This document shows positions 9,919-21,728 of a stretch of DNA of 64,000 bases, in pieces (within the stretch, counting starts at the first letter, position 1; each line of letters starts with the position of its first letter). The stretch comes from Vigna angularis. Taxonomy: Eukaryota > Streptophyta > Magnoliopsida > Fabales > Fabaceae. The notes under the pieces are model-generated. The model did not search any database. It was given only the letters and a program-made list of their open reading frames with translations, and had not been told where the DNA came from. The translations under genes and the position numbers were made by a program. The stretch lies in contig NC_068977.1 of assembly GCF_016808095.1 (NCBI RefSeq), forward strand, positions 7,624,479-7,688,478, read 5' to 3'.

Positions 9919-10979
9919 CCTTCCAACTTCAAAAGTTCTCCACTTCTCCTCTTTTCGAGAACTTGCAGCCACTCTTCCACTCCTCCAGATGCAGCACCAA
10001 AGCCTCCTTGCACTTCAGCAGCTCCCCACCTCACGTTCTCTCAGTCTTGCAGACTTCCTTTTTTTTTTTCTTCCAAGTGCAAACCCATACTCTCATTTAT
10101 CTCCCACAAGCCTCCATCTTTCCTTTCTTTTTCTTGTTTTTGAATGGGGAAGCAACGTTGGCTGTCTCCTTGTGGCCAACGTCCCTTCCTTCCCCCTTTC
10201 CCCCGTTGTTTTGTTTTGTTTTTTTTTTTTTTTTTTTTTTTTTTAACTAACGATTCCTTACATCCAGCATGGTCCGGAGGAAGAAAATAGAAAAGAAAGA
10301 GGCTGCACTCATTCACGCTCGGGACTGATAACTGCCACCTCCAGAAATGCAGAAAGAATAGTTGCAAGCTTGCTGCCACTTTGGTTCAGGAATTCTCTGA
10401 AAAGAGGAGTGGAGAAATTATTTTTGTAAGAGAGGTGGAGAACAAGAGAAGGTGGACGGCCAGGAGCAGGGAGATTCTCCAACAACAACTCTAGGTTCTC
10501 ATCTTTTTTCCAGGGGCTCTGGAAGAAAGGGGGACGACATTCAGAATGCAGATGGGGACGGGAGAACTCTCTCATATTGTTTTTGTTTCTTGGAGAACGT
10601 TGCCTTGAGAGAGGAGAACTGCACCCAGCCCACACCTCAGTACACATCCAGCTGCCATATACTTCTCAGACGGACTCTCTCACCTTTGGCTCTTGGTGTT
10701 TGGAACGTTGCTTTTGGAGATAGGAGGACTGCATCCAGCTGCCAACTTGGAGGCGCACGTTCACGAGCCACCGCGTATGTACACATCCAGCTGCAAATGG
10801 TTTCGCTTGGAACGTCTTTGGAGAGCAATGAGAGGTTGAAGCAGCACTGCATCCAGCTTGGAACGTTCTCTAATATTAATTTTATATTTTCAGGTATAGA
10901 AAGTTGAAGCAGCACTGCATCAAATCAAATTTTTAAACAATTTAAGATAGGATATTTTAAATCTATTTAAACTGATAAT
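9919..10979. other. Repeat-derived sequence without a recognised gene
   Basis: 9919-10040 is an inverted copy of 7670-7790. A poly(T) run occupies 10211-10245. In 10610-10860 the word CTGCATCCAGCT or close variants recur (10619, 10645, 10729, 10785, 10847) among GGAACGTT words. Open frames exist but show no known domain. Confidence 0.45.
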
Positions 10980-12490
10980 TGTCAACACCCAATTTCGTCC
11001 GAATTGACTAATAGATTTGTTTTATTCATGAGTGTAAAATAAAAAAAATAAAATAAAATAAAATAAAATTAAAACATAACAATAAAAAAAAGAGCGTTCG
11101 TCCTCCACCGTTCGTCCTTTACCTTATTCGACCGTTCGTCCATCCATTCCTTTACGACGTTCGGCAATTCTCAGCTTCAACCGTTCGGTCATAGTGTTTT
11201 AGTGAACGTTCGGTCTTGGTGAATTCTCATTTGAACGCTCGGCCTCCATGATGTTTCTCTTCAGCATTCGGTTTTGACAGTTCGGCCAAGTATGGTTTTG
11301 AGCGTTCGTTGACCAGATAACGAACGCCCATAGAACAGCAAGCGAGGACGCTCGTCCAGCGCGCATCGCGGAGGGGACGCTCGTCCAGCGCGCAGAGGAG
11401 GCTCGTCCAGCAAGTGGTTGCTCGTCCAGCAAGTGGACACTCGTCCAGAGAGCGGAGATCGCTCGCCCAGCTAGCGGAGAACGCTCGCACAGACGCTTGT
11501 CGCCCAGAGGGGACGCTCATCCAGCGCGCAGCGGACGCTCGTCAAGCGCGCAGTGGAGGCTCGTCCAGCAAGTGGACGCTCGTCCAGAGAGCGGAGATCG
11601 CTCGCCCAGCTAGCGGAGAACGCTGTCCGAGCTGGCCGAGGACGCTCGTCCAGACGCTTGTCGCCCAGAGGGGATGGTCGTCCAGCACGCAGAGAGGAGG
11701 CTCGTCCAGCGCGCAGAGGACGCTCGTCCTATCAACCATTTACAGCAGATATGTGGTGTCCTACGAGTGTCTCATTTTTTGCGATTGGAATTGTTATATG
11801 GATTCTTGAACACCGATTCAATAGTGACTTTCGTGGTCCTCCTAAGAAGGAAATTGTAATTATGTTAATGTACGCTTTTGTAGCGTCATATGATAACCTT
11901 TTACGGCCAGTTTATTGAATTTGGTGCAGCAATAGGTGCCCCAATGTTCATCTTTTGTTTAAGATTCTAAATCCATTTAACGAGTTATTGATGATTTGAA
12001 TTAATGCAGTATAGACTAGGAAGTATTGCGGTTCAGTCATAGATGACACATGAAAAAAAGGGGCGGTTTTTTTTGGATTGTTTTGCAAGGAAAATTAAAT
12101 TAATTAAAAGTTGAAAGTTAAAAACAATTGACAAAAGACCGAACGGTCCAAAGCACAGAACGAAAGGTTGAAGTATAAATTGCACAGAAGTAAAAACCGA
12201 GCTGTAATAACATTGAGACCGAGCGGTCTCCGATAATTGATTTGAGCGAACGCTAAATACCGAGCGTCCTAACTGCACGATTCTTATAACAAGGCCGACC
12301 GGTTAAGGCAGTAAATCAGAAATGAGCACAATAAAGCCGAACGGTAAAAGCAGCTTAAACAGTTAATGAACAGGACGAACGGTATTAGGTGACCGAACGG
12401 TATGAAGATAACAGGCAATGGAAAATGATATTGAAAACTAAACCAAACACAAAAACGAACGTTAATGACCGAACGGTACAAGAATATTCA
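10980..12490. repeat. Related repeat region rich in GTTCGTCC, CTCGTCCAG and CCGTTCGG words
   Basis: It opens with TGTCAACACCC, which looks like an LTR start, at about 10984. 11090-11330 has GTTCGTCC and GTTCGGTC words. 11335-11730 is a GC-rich tandem of units built on GGACGCTCGTCCAGCGCGC and GAGGCTCGTCCAGCAAGTGG. 12130-12480 has inverted words CCGAACGGT and GACCGAGCGG. No matching right terminus or target duplication was found, so it is probably a fragment. Confidence 0.6.
11730..11881 (+). pseudogene. Captured glutamate receptor-like (GLR) exon fragment
   Basis: About 50 codons read YQPFTADMWCPTSVSFFAIG, then IVIWILEHRFNSDFRGPP. This matches the membrane segment of plant glutamate receptor-like channels, where PFT.EMW, VWILEHR and N.DFRGPP are hallmarks, as I recall them. 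It starts directly at the end of a minisatellite unit (CGCTCGTCC) and no other GLR exon is present, so it is a fragment inside a repeat. Stop codons follow by about 11915. Orientation is plus, the same as copy A. Confidence 0.7.
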
Positions 12491-12493
12491 TTC

Positions 12494-13640
12494 ATCACTT
12501 CCCACCACTAAAACACCAGGACCAGCCTAAGACAAGATCAAAAGTGCTTAAAACTCACTTATTTTGACAATGGTCACCCATGTTAACCTGACTGACTACC
12601 TCTGTTGGACTTTCTGTACAAAATCCAATTTTCTCTCGGGTAATCGTTTACAGTGTCCTTGTAATCGATTACAGTGTAAAAGAAGGTGTAAACTTGATTT
12701 CTAAGGCATAATTTGAAAGGTCTTTGAGTATAGATTCCAACAAAAAAAGAATCAACTCATTTGGTGTTCGGTGGAGAAAGTTATGACCAAAAGAACAAGC
12801 AAAGGTCAGAGTTGGCAAAAATATATGAAACGCTAACTTGAAACAATAAACTGTACCAACTCAGATGTCCAAAAATTACAAATTAGTAGTCATTGGAAAG
12901 AGTTTTGAGTCTAGTTTCTAATAAAAAAAGAATCACATCATTTGGAGGTCGGTGGGAAAAGTTATCAGTAAAATAGCCAGCAAAGGTCAAAGTTGACAGC
13001 ATGTTATCTCACCCAAGTTGCTCATCTCATAAACATTGTTTTTTCCCTCCATCATGGGGTGCCAAAACATCACTTCCCACCACTGAAACACCAGGACCAG
13101 CCTAAGAAAAGTTCAAAAGTGCTTAAAACTCACTTTTTTTGACAATGGTCACCCATGTTAACCTGACTGACTACCTCTGTTGGACTTTCTGTACAAAATC
13201 CAATTTTCTCTCGGGTAATCGTTTACAGTGTCCTTGTAATCGATTACAGTGTCAAAGAAGGTGTAAACTTGATTTCTAAGGCATAATTTGAAAGGTATTT
13301 GAGTATAGATTCCAACAAAACAAGAATCAACTCATTTGGAGTTCGGTGGAGAAAGTTATGAGCAAAAGAACAAGCAAAGGTCAGAGTTGGCAAAAATATA
13401 TGAAACGCTAACTTGAAAGAATAAACTGTACCAACTCAGATGTCCAAAAATTACAAATTAGTAGTCATTGGAAAGATTTTTGAGTCTAGTTTCTAATAAA
13501 AAAAGAATCACATCATTTGGAGGTCGGTGTGAAACGTTATCAGTAAAATAGCCAACAAAGGTCAAAGTTGACAGCATGTTATCTCACCAAGTTGCTCATC
13601 TCATAAACATTGTTTCTTTCCTCCATCATGGGGTGCCAAA
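12494..13640 (+). repeat. Two tandem copies of a ~575-bp unit
   Basis: Units begin near 12496 and 13071 (CACTTCCCACCACT) and are highly similar. Each contains GGGTAATCGTTTACAGTG followed by GTAATCGATTACAGTG. The first quarter of the unit is also the core of the 281-bp units that follow. Confidence 0.85.
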
Positions 13641-13689
13641 ACATCACTTTCCTCCATCATTGGGACATAATCACATCACTAACCTCCCT

Positions 13690-15940
13690 CTCCCACCATT
13701 GGAACACATGTAATAGCCTAAGACAAGTGCAAAAGTGCCTAAAAGTCACTTCTTTTTCCAATGGTGACCCCTGTTGACCTGACTGCGTACCTTTGTTGGA
13801 CTTTCTGTACAAATTCCAATTTTCTCTCGGGTAATCGTTTACAGGGTTGGTGTAAACGATTACCAGACCCTTTTTTCAACACCCTCACTCATCCCTTGCA
13901 CACCTTGCTCCTCCAACTGATGAGGGGTCACCCCACACACCTTGGCCTCACATCACATCACCAACCACCCTATCCCAGCACTGAAACACCTGGACCAGCC
14001 TCAGACAGGTGCAGAATTGCATAAAAGTCACCGTTTTTTTTAATGGTGACCCTTGTTCACCTGACTGAGTACCTGTGTTGGACTTTCTGTACAAAATCCA
14101 ATTTCCTCTCGGGTAATCGTTTACAGGGATGCTGTAAACGATTACCAGACCCTTTTTTGAACACCCTCATTCATCCCTTGCACACCTTGCTCCTCCAGCT
14201 GATGATGGGTCACCCCACACTCCTTGGCCTCACATCACATCACCAACCACCCTATCCCAGCACTCAAACACCTGGACTAGCCTCAGATAGGTGCAGAAGT
14301 GCCTAAAAGTCCCCTTTTTTCCAATGGTGACCCCTGTTCACCTGACTGAGTACCTGTGTTGGACTTTCTGTACAAAATCCAATTTCCTCTCGGGTAATCG
14401 TTTACAGGGATGCTGTAAACGATTACCAGACCCTTTTTTGAACACCCTCATTCATCCCTTGCACACCTTGCTCCTCCAACTGATGATGGGTCACCCCACA
14501 CTCCTTGGCGTCACATCACATCACCAACCACCCTCTCCCACCACTGAAACACCTGGACCAGCCTCAGACAGGTGCAGAATTGCATAAAAGTCACCTTTTT
14601 TTTAAATGGTGACCCTTGTTCACCTGACTGAGTACCTGTGTTGGACTTTCTGTACAAAATCCAATTTCCTCTCGGGTAATCGTTTACAAGTATGGTGTAA
14701 ACGATTACCAGACCCTTTTTTCAACACCCCCACTCATCACTTGCACACCTTGCTCCTGCAACTGATGACGGGTCACCCCACACTCTTTGGCCTCACATCA
14801 AATCACCAACCACCCTATCCCAGCACTCAAACACCTGGACTAGCCTCAGATAGGTGCAGAAGTGCCTAAAAGTCACCTTTTTTCCAATGGTGACCCCTGT
14901 TCACCTGACTGAGTACCTGTGTTGGACTTTCTGTACAGAATCCAATTTCCTCTCGGGTAATCGTTTACAGGGATGTTGTAAACGATTACCAGACCCTTTT
15001 TTGAACACCCTCATTCATCCCTTGCACACCTTGCTCCTCCAACTGATGATGGGTCACCCCACACTCCTTGGCCTCACATCACATCACCAACCACCCTCTC
15101 CCACCACTGAAACACCTGGACCAGCCTCAGACAGGTGCAGAATTGCATAAAAGTCACCTTTTTCTTAATGGTGACCCCTGTTCACCTGACTGAGTACCTG
15201 TGTTGGACTTTCTGTACAAAATCCAATTTCCTCTCGGGTAATCGTTTACAAGGATGGTGTAAACGATTACCAGACCCTTTTTTCAACACCCTCACTCATC
15301 CCTTGCACACCTTGCTCCTGCAACTGATGAGGGGTCACCCAACACTCTTTGGCCTCACATCACATCACCAACCACCCTATCCCAGCACTCAAACACCTGG
15401 ACTAGCCTCAGATAGGTGCAGAAGTGCCTAAAAGTCACCTTTTTTCCAATGGTGACCCCTGTTCACCTGATTGAGTACCTGTGTTGGACTTTCTGTACAA
15501 AATCCAATTTCCTCTCGGGTAATCGTTGACAGAGATGCTGTAAACGATTACCAGACCCTTTTTTGAACACCCTCATTCATCCCTTGCACACCTTGCTCCT
15601 CCAACTGATGATGGGTCACCCCACACTCCTTGGCCTCACATCACATCACCAACCACCCTCTCCCACCACTGAAACACCTGGACCAGCCTCAGACAGGTGC
15701 AGAATTGCATAAAAGTCACCTTTTTTTAAATGGTGACCCTTGTTCACCTGACTGAGTACCTGTGTTGGACTTTCTGTACAAAATCCAATTTCCTCTCGGG
15801 TAATCGTTTACAGGGATGCTGTAAACGATTACCAGACCCTTTTTTCAACACCCTCACTCATCCCTTGCATACCTTGCTCCTCCAATTGATGAGGGGTCAC
15901 CCCACACTCCTTGGCCTCACATCACATCACCCCCACTCAA
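13690..15940 (+). repeat. Tandem array of eight ~281-bp units with a perfect hairpin
   Basis: Eight head-to-tail units. The word GGTAATCGTTTACA recurs near 13830, 14110, 14393, 14673, 14955, 15237, 15518 (one mismatch) and 15798. In most units it is followed after 7 nt by TGTAAACGATTACC, giving a perfect or near-perfect 14-bp stem (13830-13843 with 13851-13864). Alternate units are more alike than neighbours (for example TAGGTGCAGAAGTGCC against CAGGTGCAGAATTGCA ends), suggesting doubling of a two-unit block. Each unit holds an open frame of about 87 codons, but 281 is not a multiple of three, so I do not call genes. Confidence 0.9.
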
Positions 15941-16258
15941 ATTGTCCTTCAAATAAACTGGTTTTGACATTCGTCACCCATGTTACCCTGAAAGACCACT
16001 CAAACACGAACATCTTACAAACAACCCTGCAACTTAGGAGACACAAAAAATGACCACATTCTGAAATCCACAAACCCACAACTCATAATAACAATGGTAT
16101 TGAAGAAATAAAATATGAGACCAATTCAAAACCAAAACTCAAATTTTATTTCATTGAACTAAATCGGATAGTTTAAACATTGTTTTCTTAATCTATTTAC
16201 AATGATTACAATTATCATTACTTTCCAAATAACATTTTCCATCAACTAAATACACAAA

Positions 16259-16429
16259 TCACTCATTTTTTATTCTAAGCACTACGGTTCCGGTGTATGG
16301 AGTCCTAAGTGCTCTTCCCTTGTAACGCCTTCGTGATCGAACCCTAACATACGTCTTCAAAGGTTGTTCATTTCCGTCAATGTCAGTAGGGGATACTAAA
16401 CCAGTGTTCACAGGTGGTTCTGTACGAGG
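16259..16429 (-). pseudogene. C-terminal ORF fragment, possibly of a Ulp1-type MULE protein
   Basis: A 56-codon frame reads PRTEPPVNTGLVSPTDIDGN and continues through YVRVRSRRRYKGRALRTPYT to a TGA at 16259-16261. An R-rich stretch followed by RTPYT near the C-terminus resembles tails I associate with plant Ulp1-like proteins in Mutator-type elements. It stops abruptly at the foldback arm, where a TGA lies in frame just upstream. Family assignment is tentative. Confidence 0.35.
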
Positions 16430-16774
16430 CCTTCAACAGTGGACGGCGGCACTCCGGCGCGGACTCGGTCTCTCTCTCTGTCGCTCGTGATCCCTCCTTT
16501 CTCCAACTCTTTCGTCTCTCTGTCTAGGTCACACAAGTCGTTTTGGTTGTTCGCGCCGCTTCTCTGTCTACGAAGTGAGAAAATAAAATTCAAATTTGAA
16601 ACGCACACCCCAATCTGCCCGTGCCCGTCCTCGCCACGTCAGCGTTGAGGCAGGTTTCATCAGACTTTCTCAGATTGCAGCAGCTTTTTCCATTAAAAAC
16701 GTGGGCCGCTCAAACGCTGACACGTGTGCTGTGTCCAAATGTTGTCAAATTTGGTTGTTCGAGTATCATTTTCC
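16426..16774 (+). repeat. Solitary arm of the foldback repeat
   Basis: Matches 2040-2354 of the first foldback: GGCCTTCAAC, CT-rich tracts, CGTCCTCGCCACGTCA, GCAGCAGCTTTTTCC, and the same inner end TCATTTTCC at 16774. The outer CAACCCGGAAAACC end is missing. The neighbours are a transposon-like ORF tail on the left and a truncated GDSL gene on the right. Confidence 0.8.
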
Positions 16775-17008
16775 TAATTTTACAGACCCTCTAATAATAA
16801 TATAGAAACTTATATTTAAAATATGATGATCATTATTTCTTTTAGGTTAACTTTAAGTATAATTCAACTCAATTTATAAAATAAAATTTATATTTATTTA
16901 TATATTATAATTTGGATTTATTCTTTTTTATGGATATGAGAATTTCAAAATCTTCCTTAGTATTTGTACATAATAGCTCATCTTATTTATGAGTTATTTG
17001 ATGAACAG

Positions 17009-17753
17009 AGAATATACAACTTGGGAGGCAGGAACATAGTGATATCTGAAATTAGACCTGTGGGGTGCATCCCAAGAATCTCAAGGGGAAATCCATGTGT
17101 TGAGGAATTAAATCAAATGGTGACACACTTCAATGAGAGGCTTCCACCACTGCTCAAAACACTCACATCCACTCTTTCAGCCTCCACCTTTCTTCTTATT
17201 CGTTCCAATTCCATTGAATATGATGCAATCAAAAATCCATCCAAATATGGTAAAAACTCCAAACCAGAAATAACACTTTCTGTCAACTAACTCATCATTA
17301 CCTTCTTCTAAATACTTTAGAGACAAGTAGACGAACTCTTCTTTAATATAAATTGGTATTATTTTTAGTCGATATGATATTTTAGAAACAAGTAAATAAA
17401 TTTTTCTTTTTTTAGAAACAAGTAAATAAATTTTTCTTTAATATAAATTGATATTAGTCGATATGATATGAGTCGATATGATACTATATGATACGATAAA
17501 AAGTGTGTTGAATACTTTTGTGTATATATGTATAGGTCTATATGATGTAAGCAACACATGTTGCATAAGTAATTGGGGGAATGGAAGTGCAGGATGTGTG
17601 CCACTTTCAGCACCATGCCAGAATCGAAGCGAATATGTGTTTTGGGATGGTTTTCATCTTACAGAAACTGTACATTCAATTATATCATCTCAATGTATCA
17701 GTAATAGATCTGTGTGCGCACCAGTGACCATTGAGGAGCTTGTTAAAATATAG
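17009..17753 (+). pseudogene. 5'-truncated GDSL esterase/lipase
   Basis: Two exons: 17009-17249 and 17536-17753, joined at GT (17250) and AG (17535) so that KYG runs into LYDVSNTCC. The first exon has IYNLGGRNIVISEIRPVGCIP, the block after the catalytic centre. The second has the cysteine-rich segment and FWDGFHLTE, equal to block V with the catalytic Asp and His. The GDS motif block with the catalytic Ser and the oxyanion blocks are absent. DNA upstream of 17009 is AT-rich intron-like and then turns into the foldback arm at 16774. A plant GDSL enzyme normally has about 350 residues; only about 150 remain. It ends in TAG at 17751-17753. It is most likely a remnant whose 5' exons were removed or displaced. 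Confidence 0.8.
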
Positions 17754-18032
17754 CTCATCAAGGTTATATAAATAAAGTTTGCAAACTTTAATCCAATCAT
17801 ACCAGTTTGTCATGAGTTAATTATAACTGACTTACTTTGGGATTTGCTGAAGGAAAATGACATTAATTTAAGGTTTGATAATATATATGAACCATGCATT
17901 GTAATAGGTAATGCATGGGGTGTTGATTTTGTTTTATTTGTTTGTTTGTTTTTTGGGTCGTCATTCCAAAATATATTTCTAGATTACGTAATTAAAAATT
18001 GATAATATATTTACAGGTTTCAAAATTGTTGT
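17754..18032. other. Short AT-rich intergenic stretch
   Basis: 3' flank of the GDSL remnant up to the solo LTR. No feature apart from the likely 3' UTR. Confidence 0.5.
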
Positions 18033-19069
18033 TGTGAGAACCTGAATAATTAAGCACTTAAATCCACTCTCTGATCACCATTAAAAGCACTTTGACACTT
18101 CAAAACACACACTGCATGCGCCTGCCATGTGTCACTGTAAGAACGTTCCAAAAGCGTTGGTGGAAAACAAGTGGCGTGCAGAGGATGGACGTTCGTCCTG
18201 CGTGGGAAGGGAAATTCACCCTCTGCATGCACTGACGCCATCTGTCACGTCAGAAGCTTCTAAAAGCTGTAGTGGAAGCCAGGTGGCCGTACGTGAATGC
18301 ATGGCCGTTTGACGAGGATGAGAAAATGATTTCTCTGAAAAACACTTCACTCCATTCCATGCATTCACCTTCTTTCCCACGAAACCCTTGCTCTTCTTTT
18401 CTCCAACTTCTCTCTAAAACTCCTTCATCTTCTCTCTAAGGTAACTCACCATCATCATCTCCGATCCCATTTCAGATACCGTAGAAACATTCCCTACACC
18501 GTGAGCATCGTTCTGAACCGAACAGAACTGAGATCTGAACTGGTAAGTTCTCGTCTCTGAATATTCGTCCCTTTAGTTTCTGCGAACCAAATTCTGGTTG
18601 CATGCATGGGTTAGAGGTCTGATCTATTTACGATTTTTGGTATGTTAGATTTAGTGAAAGTTGTTGAGTAACTCCTTGGATAGAAAGCTGTGAGAGAACG
18701 AGCGAAACCATAGCATTTGGAAGTGCACTACTGAACCAGGTAAGGGAAGCTTTAGTAATTTAATTTAATACTTGTTTGATGTGTATGAAATGCCTGAAGT
18801 ATACTGGATGTCTGAAGTGTATGAAATATTTGATGCATGAACGAGCATGGTTGCACTGGATGTATGTGATGAATGTTGTTTGAACTGTATGCTGAGAATG
18901 AAATGTATGATTGGGAAAATGATTAAGTTTCTGTATGGTTTGGGATGATAATATGAATTTTGTAATGTATGAGATTTATGGTGGATAGAGATTATAAGTC
19001 ATGAATCGTATGAAAACTGTAAAGTTATTGAAAAATGAAAATCTGGAAAATATCATATTCTCTGCTTGA

Positions 19070-19680
19070 TAAAATACGTTCGTCCTTGTACGGTCATATA
19101 CCGTTCGGTTTCTCTAAAATTGATTTAGAGTTAAATTCTTTCATTTGGAAAGGATTCTGTCTTAGAACGAGCATCCCATTTGAAATGCTAATTGAGCGTT
19201 CGTCTTTGAGAACGTTCGACACTCTGTCGAGCGTTCGTCCTTGATAGCGTTCGACCTTATGTCGAGCGTTCGTCTTTGATAGCGTTCGACCTCTGTCGAG
19301 CGTTCGTCCTTGATAGCGTTCGACCCTCTGTCGAGCGTTCGTCTCTGATAGCGTTCGACCTTATGTCGAGCGTTCGTCCTTGATAGCGTTCGGCCCTCTG
19401 TCGAGCGTTCGTCTTTGATAAGCGTTCGGCCTTATGTCGAACGTTCGTCTTAAACGGCGCACGGTATTCTACCAAGCGTTCGTCCGAAATAACGCTCGGC
19501 CTTATAACGAGCGTCCATTCAACATCGCGCAAGGTCTCCTATCAAACGTTCGTACTAATTGAATAATTATTGTTCTTAAATAGCGTTCGTCCTAATCTTA
19601 AATAGCGTTCGTCCTGATTTTAAATATCGTTCGTCATGTTCTTAAATAGTGTTCGTCCATACAGTTAATTAACGTTCGTC
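19070..19680 (+). repeat. Minisatellite of GTCGAGCGTTCGTC words (copy B)
   Basis: Units of about 30 bp: CGAGCGTTCGTCCTTGATAG followed by CGTTCGACCTTATGT. They are homogeneous from 19195 to 19440 and degenerate at both sides. Confidence 0.85.
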
Positions 19681-20262
19681 TTTTTATGGAAGTGTAACTA
19701 AGAATGAAAATGTGATGTTGAGGGAATTATAAAATGTGCGAATCATAGATGAGATGAAATTATGATTTTGGAATTTGAACGAGCGTTCCAAGGAGGAACG
19801 TCTCTCTGATCTGAATATGATGAGTTGTAAAGTATGACCATGGTAAAATCGCTGATGGCTGTTCATCCTGATATTCCGTGAGTGCTCGTCCTCATGTAGA
19901 GGGGAGTAGGTCATGTGTGGGAATGGCAGGAGGCCCTAGCCCTATTGAGTACTTTGAGGCTGATAGGGTTAACTTCGGTTGGTAGCTGATGAGTGTTCCA
20001 GTTACTACACCAACCGAGTGCACGAACGCCTGCGGTTACATGGATCCATACAGTCCGGACGGTCGTCATTTATAAGTGTTGGATAATTTATTCTATTCTG
20101 ATTCATTGATGTATGTCTTGTGTGTTAATTTCTTATGTTAAATTGTATGTGAGCTGTATGAATTAAACTACCTAAGCTTACCCTTGCAATTCCTTGTGTT
20201 GTCTACTGGTTATGTACGTCCGTCTTGTCAATGCAATGATCATCCGTTGTGGATGTGAGCAG

Positions 20263-20351
20263 ATGGTGAGGCGCCACTTGAAGAAATGCTGGAAGAAGAA
20301 AATTTGGAGGACGCCAACCTTGTGGAAGTGGAGGTTAAAGCCGAGCCTTAG
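20263..20351 (+). other. Conserved acidic last-exon-like frame, copy B
   Basis: After acceptor-like GATGTGAGCAG and two phase nucleotides it reads GEAPLEEMLEEENLEDANLV, then EVEVKAEP and TAG. Aligned by codon with copy C, about half of the changes are synonymous. No in-frame start is visible in the preceding open stretch before the donor. Confidence 0.5.
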
Positions 20352-20590
20352 TGCGCTCGTTAGGTTTAGTATTTGGTTTATCTGTATAGTTTTTGGGGAC
20401 GTTCGGTTATTTATTTTGTAAACCGTTCGTTATTAGCGTTCGCTGTTTTTGGACTTGATTATTGTAGCGCTACAATTCAAGCCGTTCGGCTTTTGATCTC
20501 TGTTAGTTGTAAAGACTGTTTACTGTTTACTGTTAATTGTAATTAATTCTAATTAATGGTAATTACTATTTATTGGGATGTTACAGTTGT

Positions 20591-21723
20591 TGTTTATATA
20601 ATTCGTAACGTGGAATGTATTTCCTAATTTGAAAATATATTTAAACTTTGCAATTTAATATGTGCTTCCAAATTAAACAATTCAGAACTCTAACGCATGA
20701 ACATGTTTTTACTATTCTAACACCCTCTGGCCGTGCAGAAGAAAGTATGAAATACAAAAAGAACAAAACGAAATGGGTCTCCGACCTTCATCTGTGTGGC
20801 TTTTGCTTCCTACACCGACATAATTTATTTATGCACTCCCCTCAAATTATCGATATGACCATTTCACCCTCCAGGAAATTCGAAAAATGTTTTTCGAAAA
20901 TTTTAGAACAAAATTTCCAAAATACAATTTTCAAAACAGTTTTTGAAACATAATAAATATATTTTGGAGCATATTTTTGAAAATAAACATTCTGAAACGC
21001 TTATAATTTCTTGTAGAATGAGTTTTCCAAAGAACTTGTACATTAAATATGTTTAATAAAGTTTTCTAGAACGAATAAAACATGTTTTGAAAATTTTGTT
21101 CGGAATGAATTGTTTTTTTTTTCGTATTTTTTCTATTTTTATTATCCACTCTTCTTCTTCCAGTAGGGCCATGGTGACAACATTAGCAGTAAATGGTGTG
21201 AGACAATAGCGAAGGGTGTTTTATTTTTATTCCTCTTATTATGAAGTAGAGTTAATAATTATGGAAGTGCAGCGAGTAATAGTCCACCTGTGAAAGAGAA
21301 ATAAATTCACCGGATAATGATATTTTGACATTTTTTTATAATATTTTAACATTACTTATGTGTCATTCTGTAATTTGTCCAAAATTATTCTATGATCAAT
21401 AATAATAATCATAAACACCAATATAAATCCATCAATAACATGTAGATAGTGTTCAAATATTGTGAAAAACATATTGTTAAAGTATTATTATTTTTAATGT
21501 TTAGTACAAGTTTTAGTATAGGTTAAAAAGTGTAAATTATTGAATATAGAATGTTAAAAGAATAGCAAATATAACTATTTTTATTTTTATTTTACTGGTA
21601 TAACTTTTTTTTACACATTCAATCCAACAAATATAACAAATTTATCATGCATTATAACTGATAGAAATAGAATATCTTTTTCATAAATATTTAAAAGAAT
21701 TTGTTAAGACTCTCCAAAAGTAA
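20591..21723. other. AT-rich intergenic DNA
   Basis: About 1.1 kb between two solo LTRs. The part at 20680-20900 is of higher complexity but no domain is recognised. No tRNA or gene was seen. Confidence 0.5.
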
Positions 21724-21728
21724 ATAAG

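Larger units (their letters stand above)
18033..20585 (+). mobile_element. Solo LTR, copy B of the family
   Basis: 2553 bp from TGTGAGAACC to GGGATGTTACA, flanked by the 5-bp direct repeat GTTGT (18028-18032 and 20586-20590). This is the signature of a solo LTR left by recombination. Inside are CT-rich leader DNA (18380-18440), donor-like words AAGGTAACTC and CTGGTAAGTTC (about 18440 and 18540), inverted-repeat halves at 18739-18770 and 20161-20188, a minisatellite at 19070-19680, a block shared among copies at 19855-20065, and a last-exon-like frame at 20263-20351. Strand is given by the donor-like words; the true transcriptional direction of the parent element is unknown, since TGTAACATCCC (the other end read inverted) is also a plausible LTR start. 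Confidence 0.9.

Noticed and set aside
10452..10907. 151-codon frame
   Set aside because: No recognised domain. It lies in repeat-derived DNA with recurring CATCCAGCTGC words.
13761..16053. Eight similar 87-107 codon frames
   Set aside because: They are the 281-bp tandem repeat read in shifting frames. There is no domain, and the unit length is not a multiple of three.
16408..16608. 66-codon minus frame over the foldback arm
   Set aside because: It reads the repeated arm, and the equivalent frame is not conserved in the other two arms.
20194..20421. 75-codon plus frame over the last-exon-like region of copy B
   Set aside because: It is in a different frame from the one that is conserved among copies.
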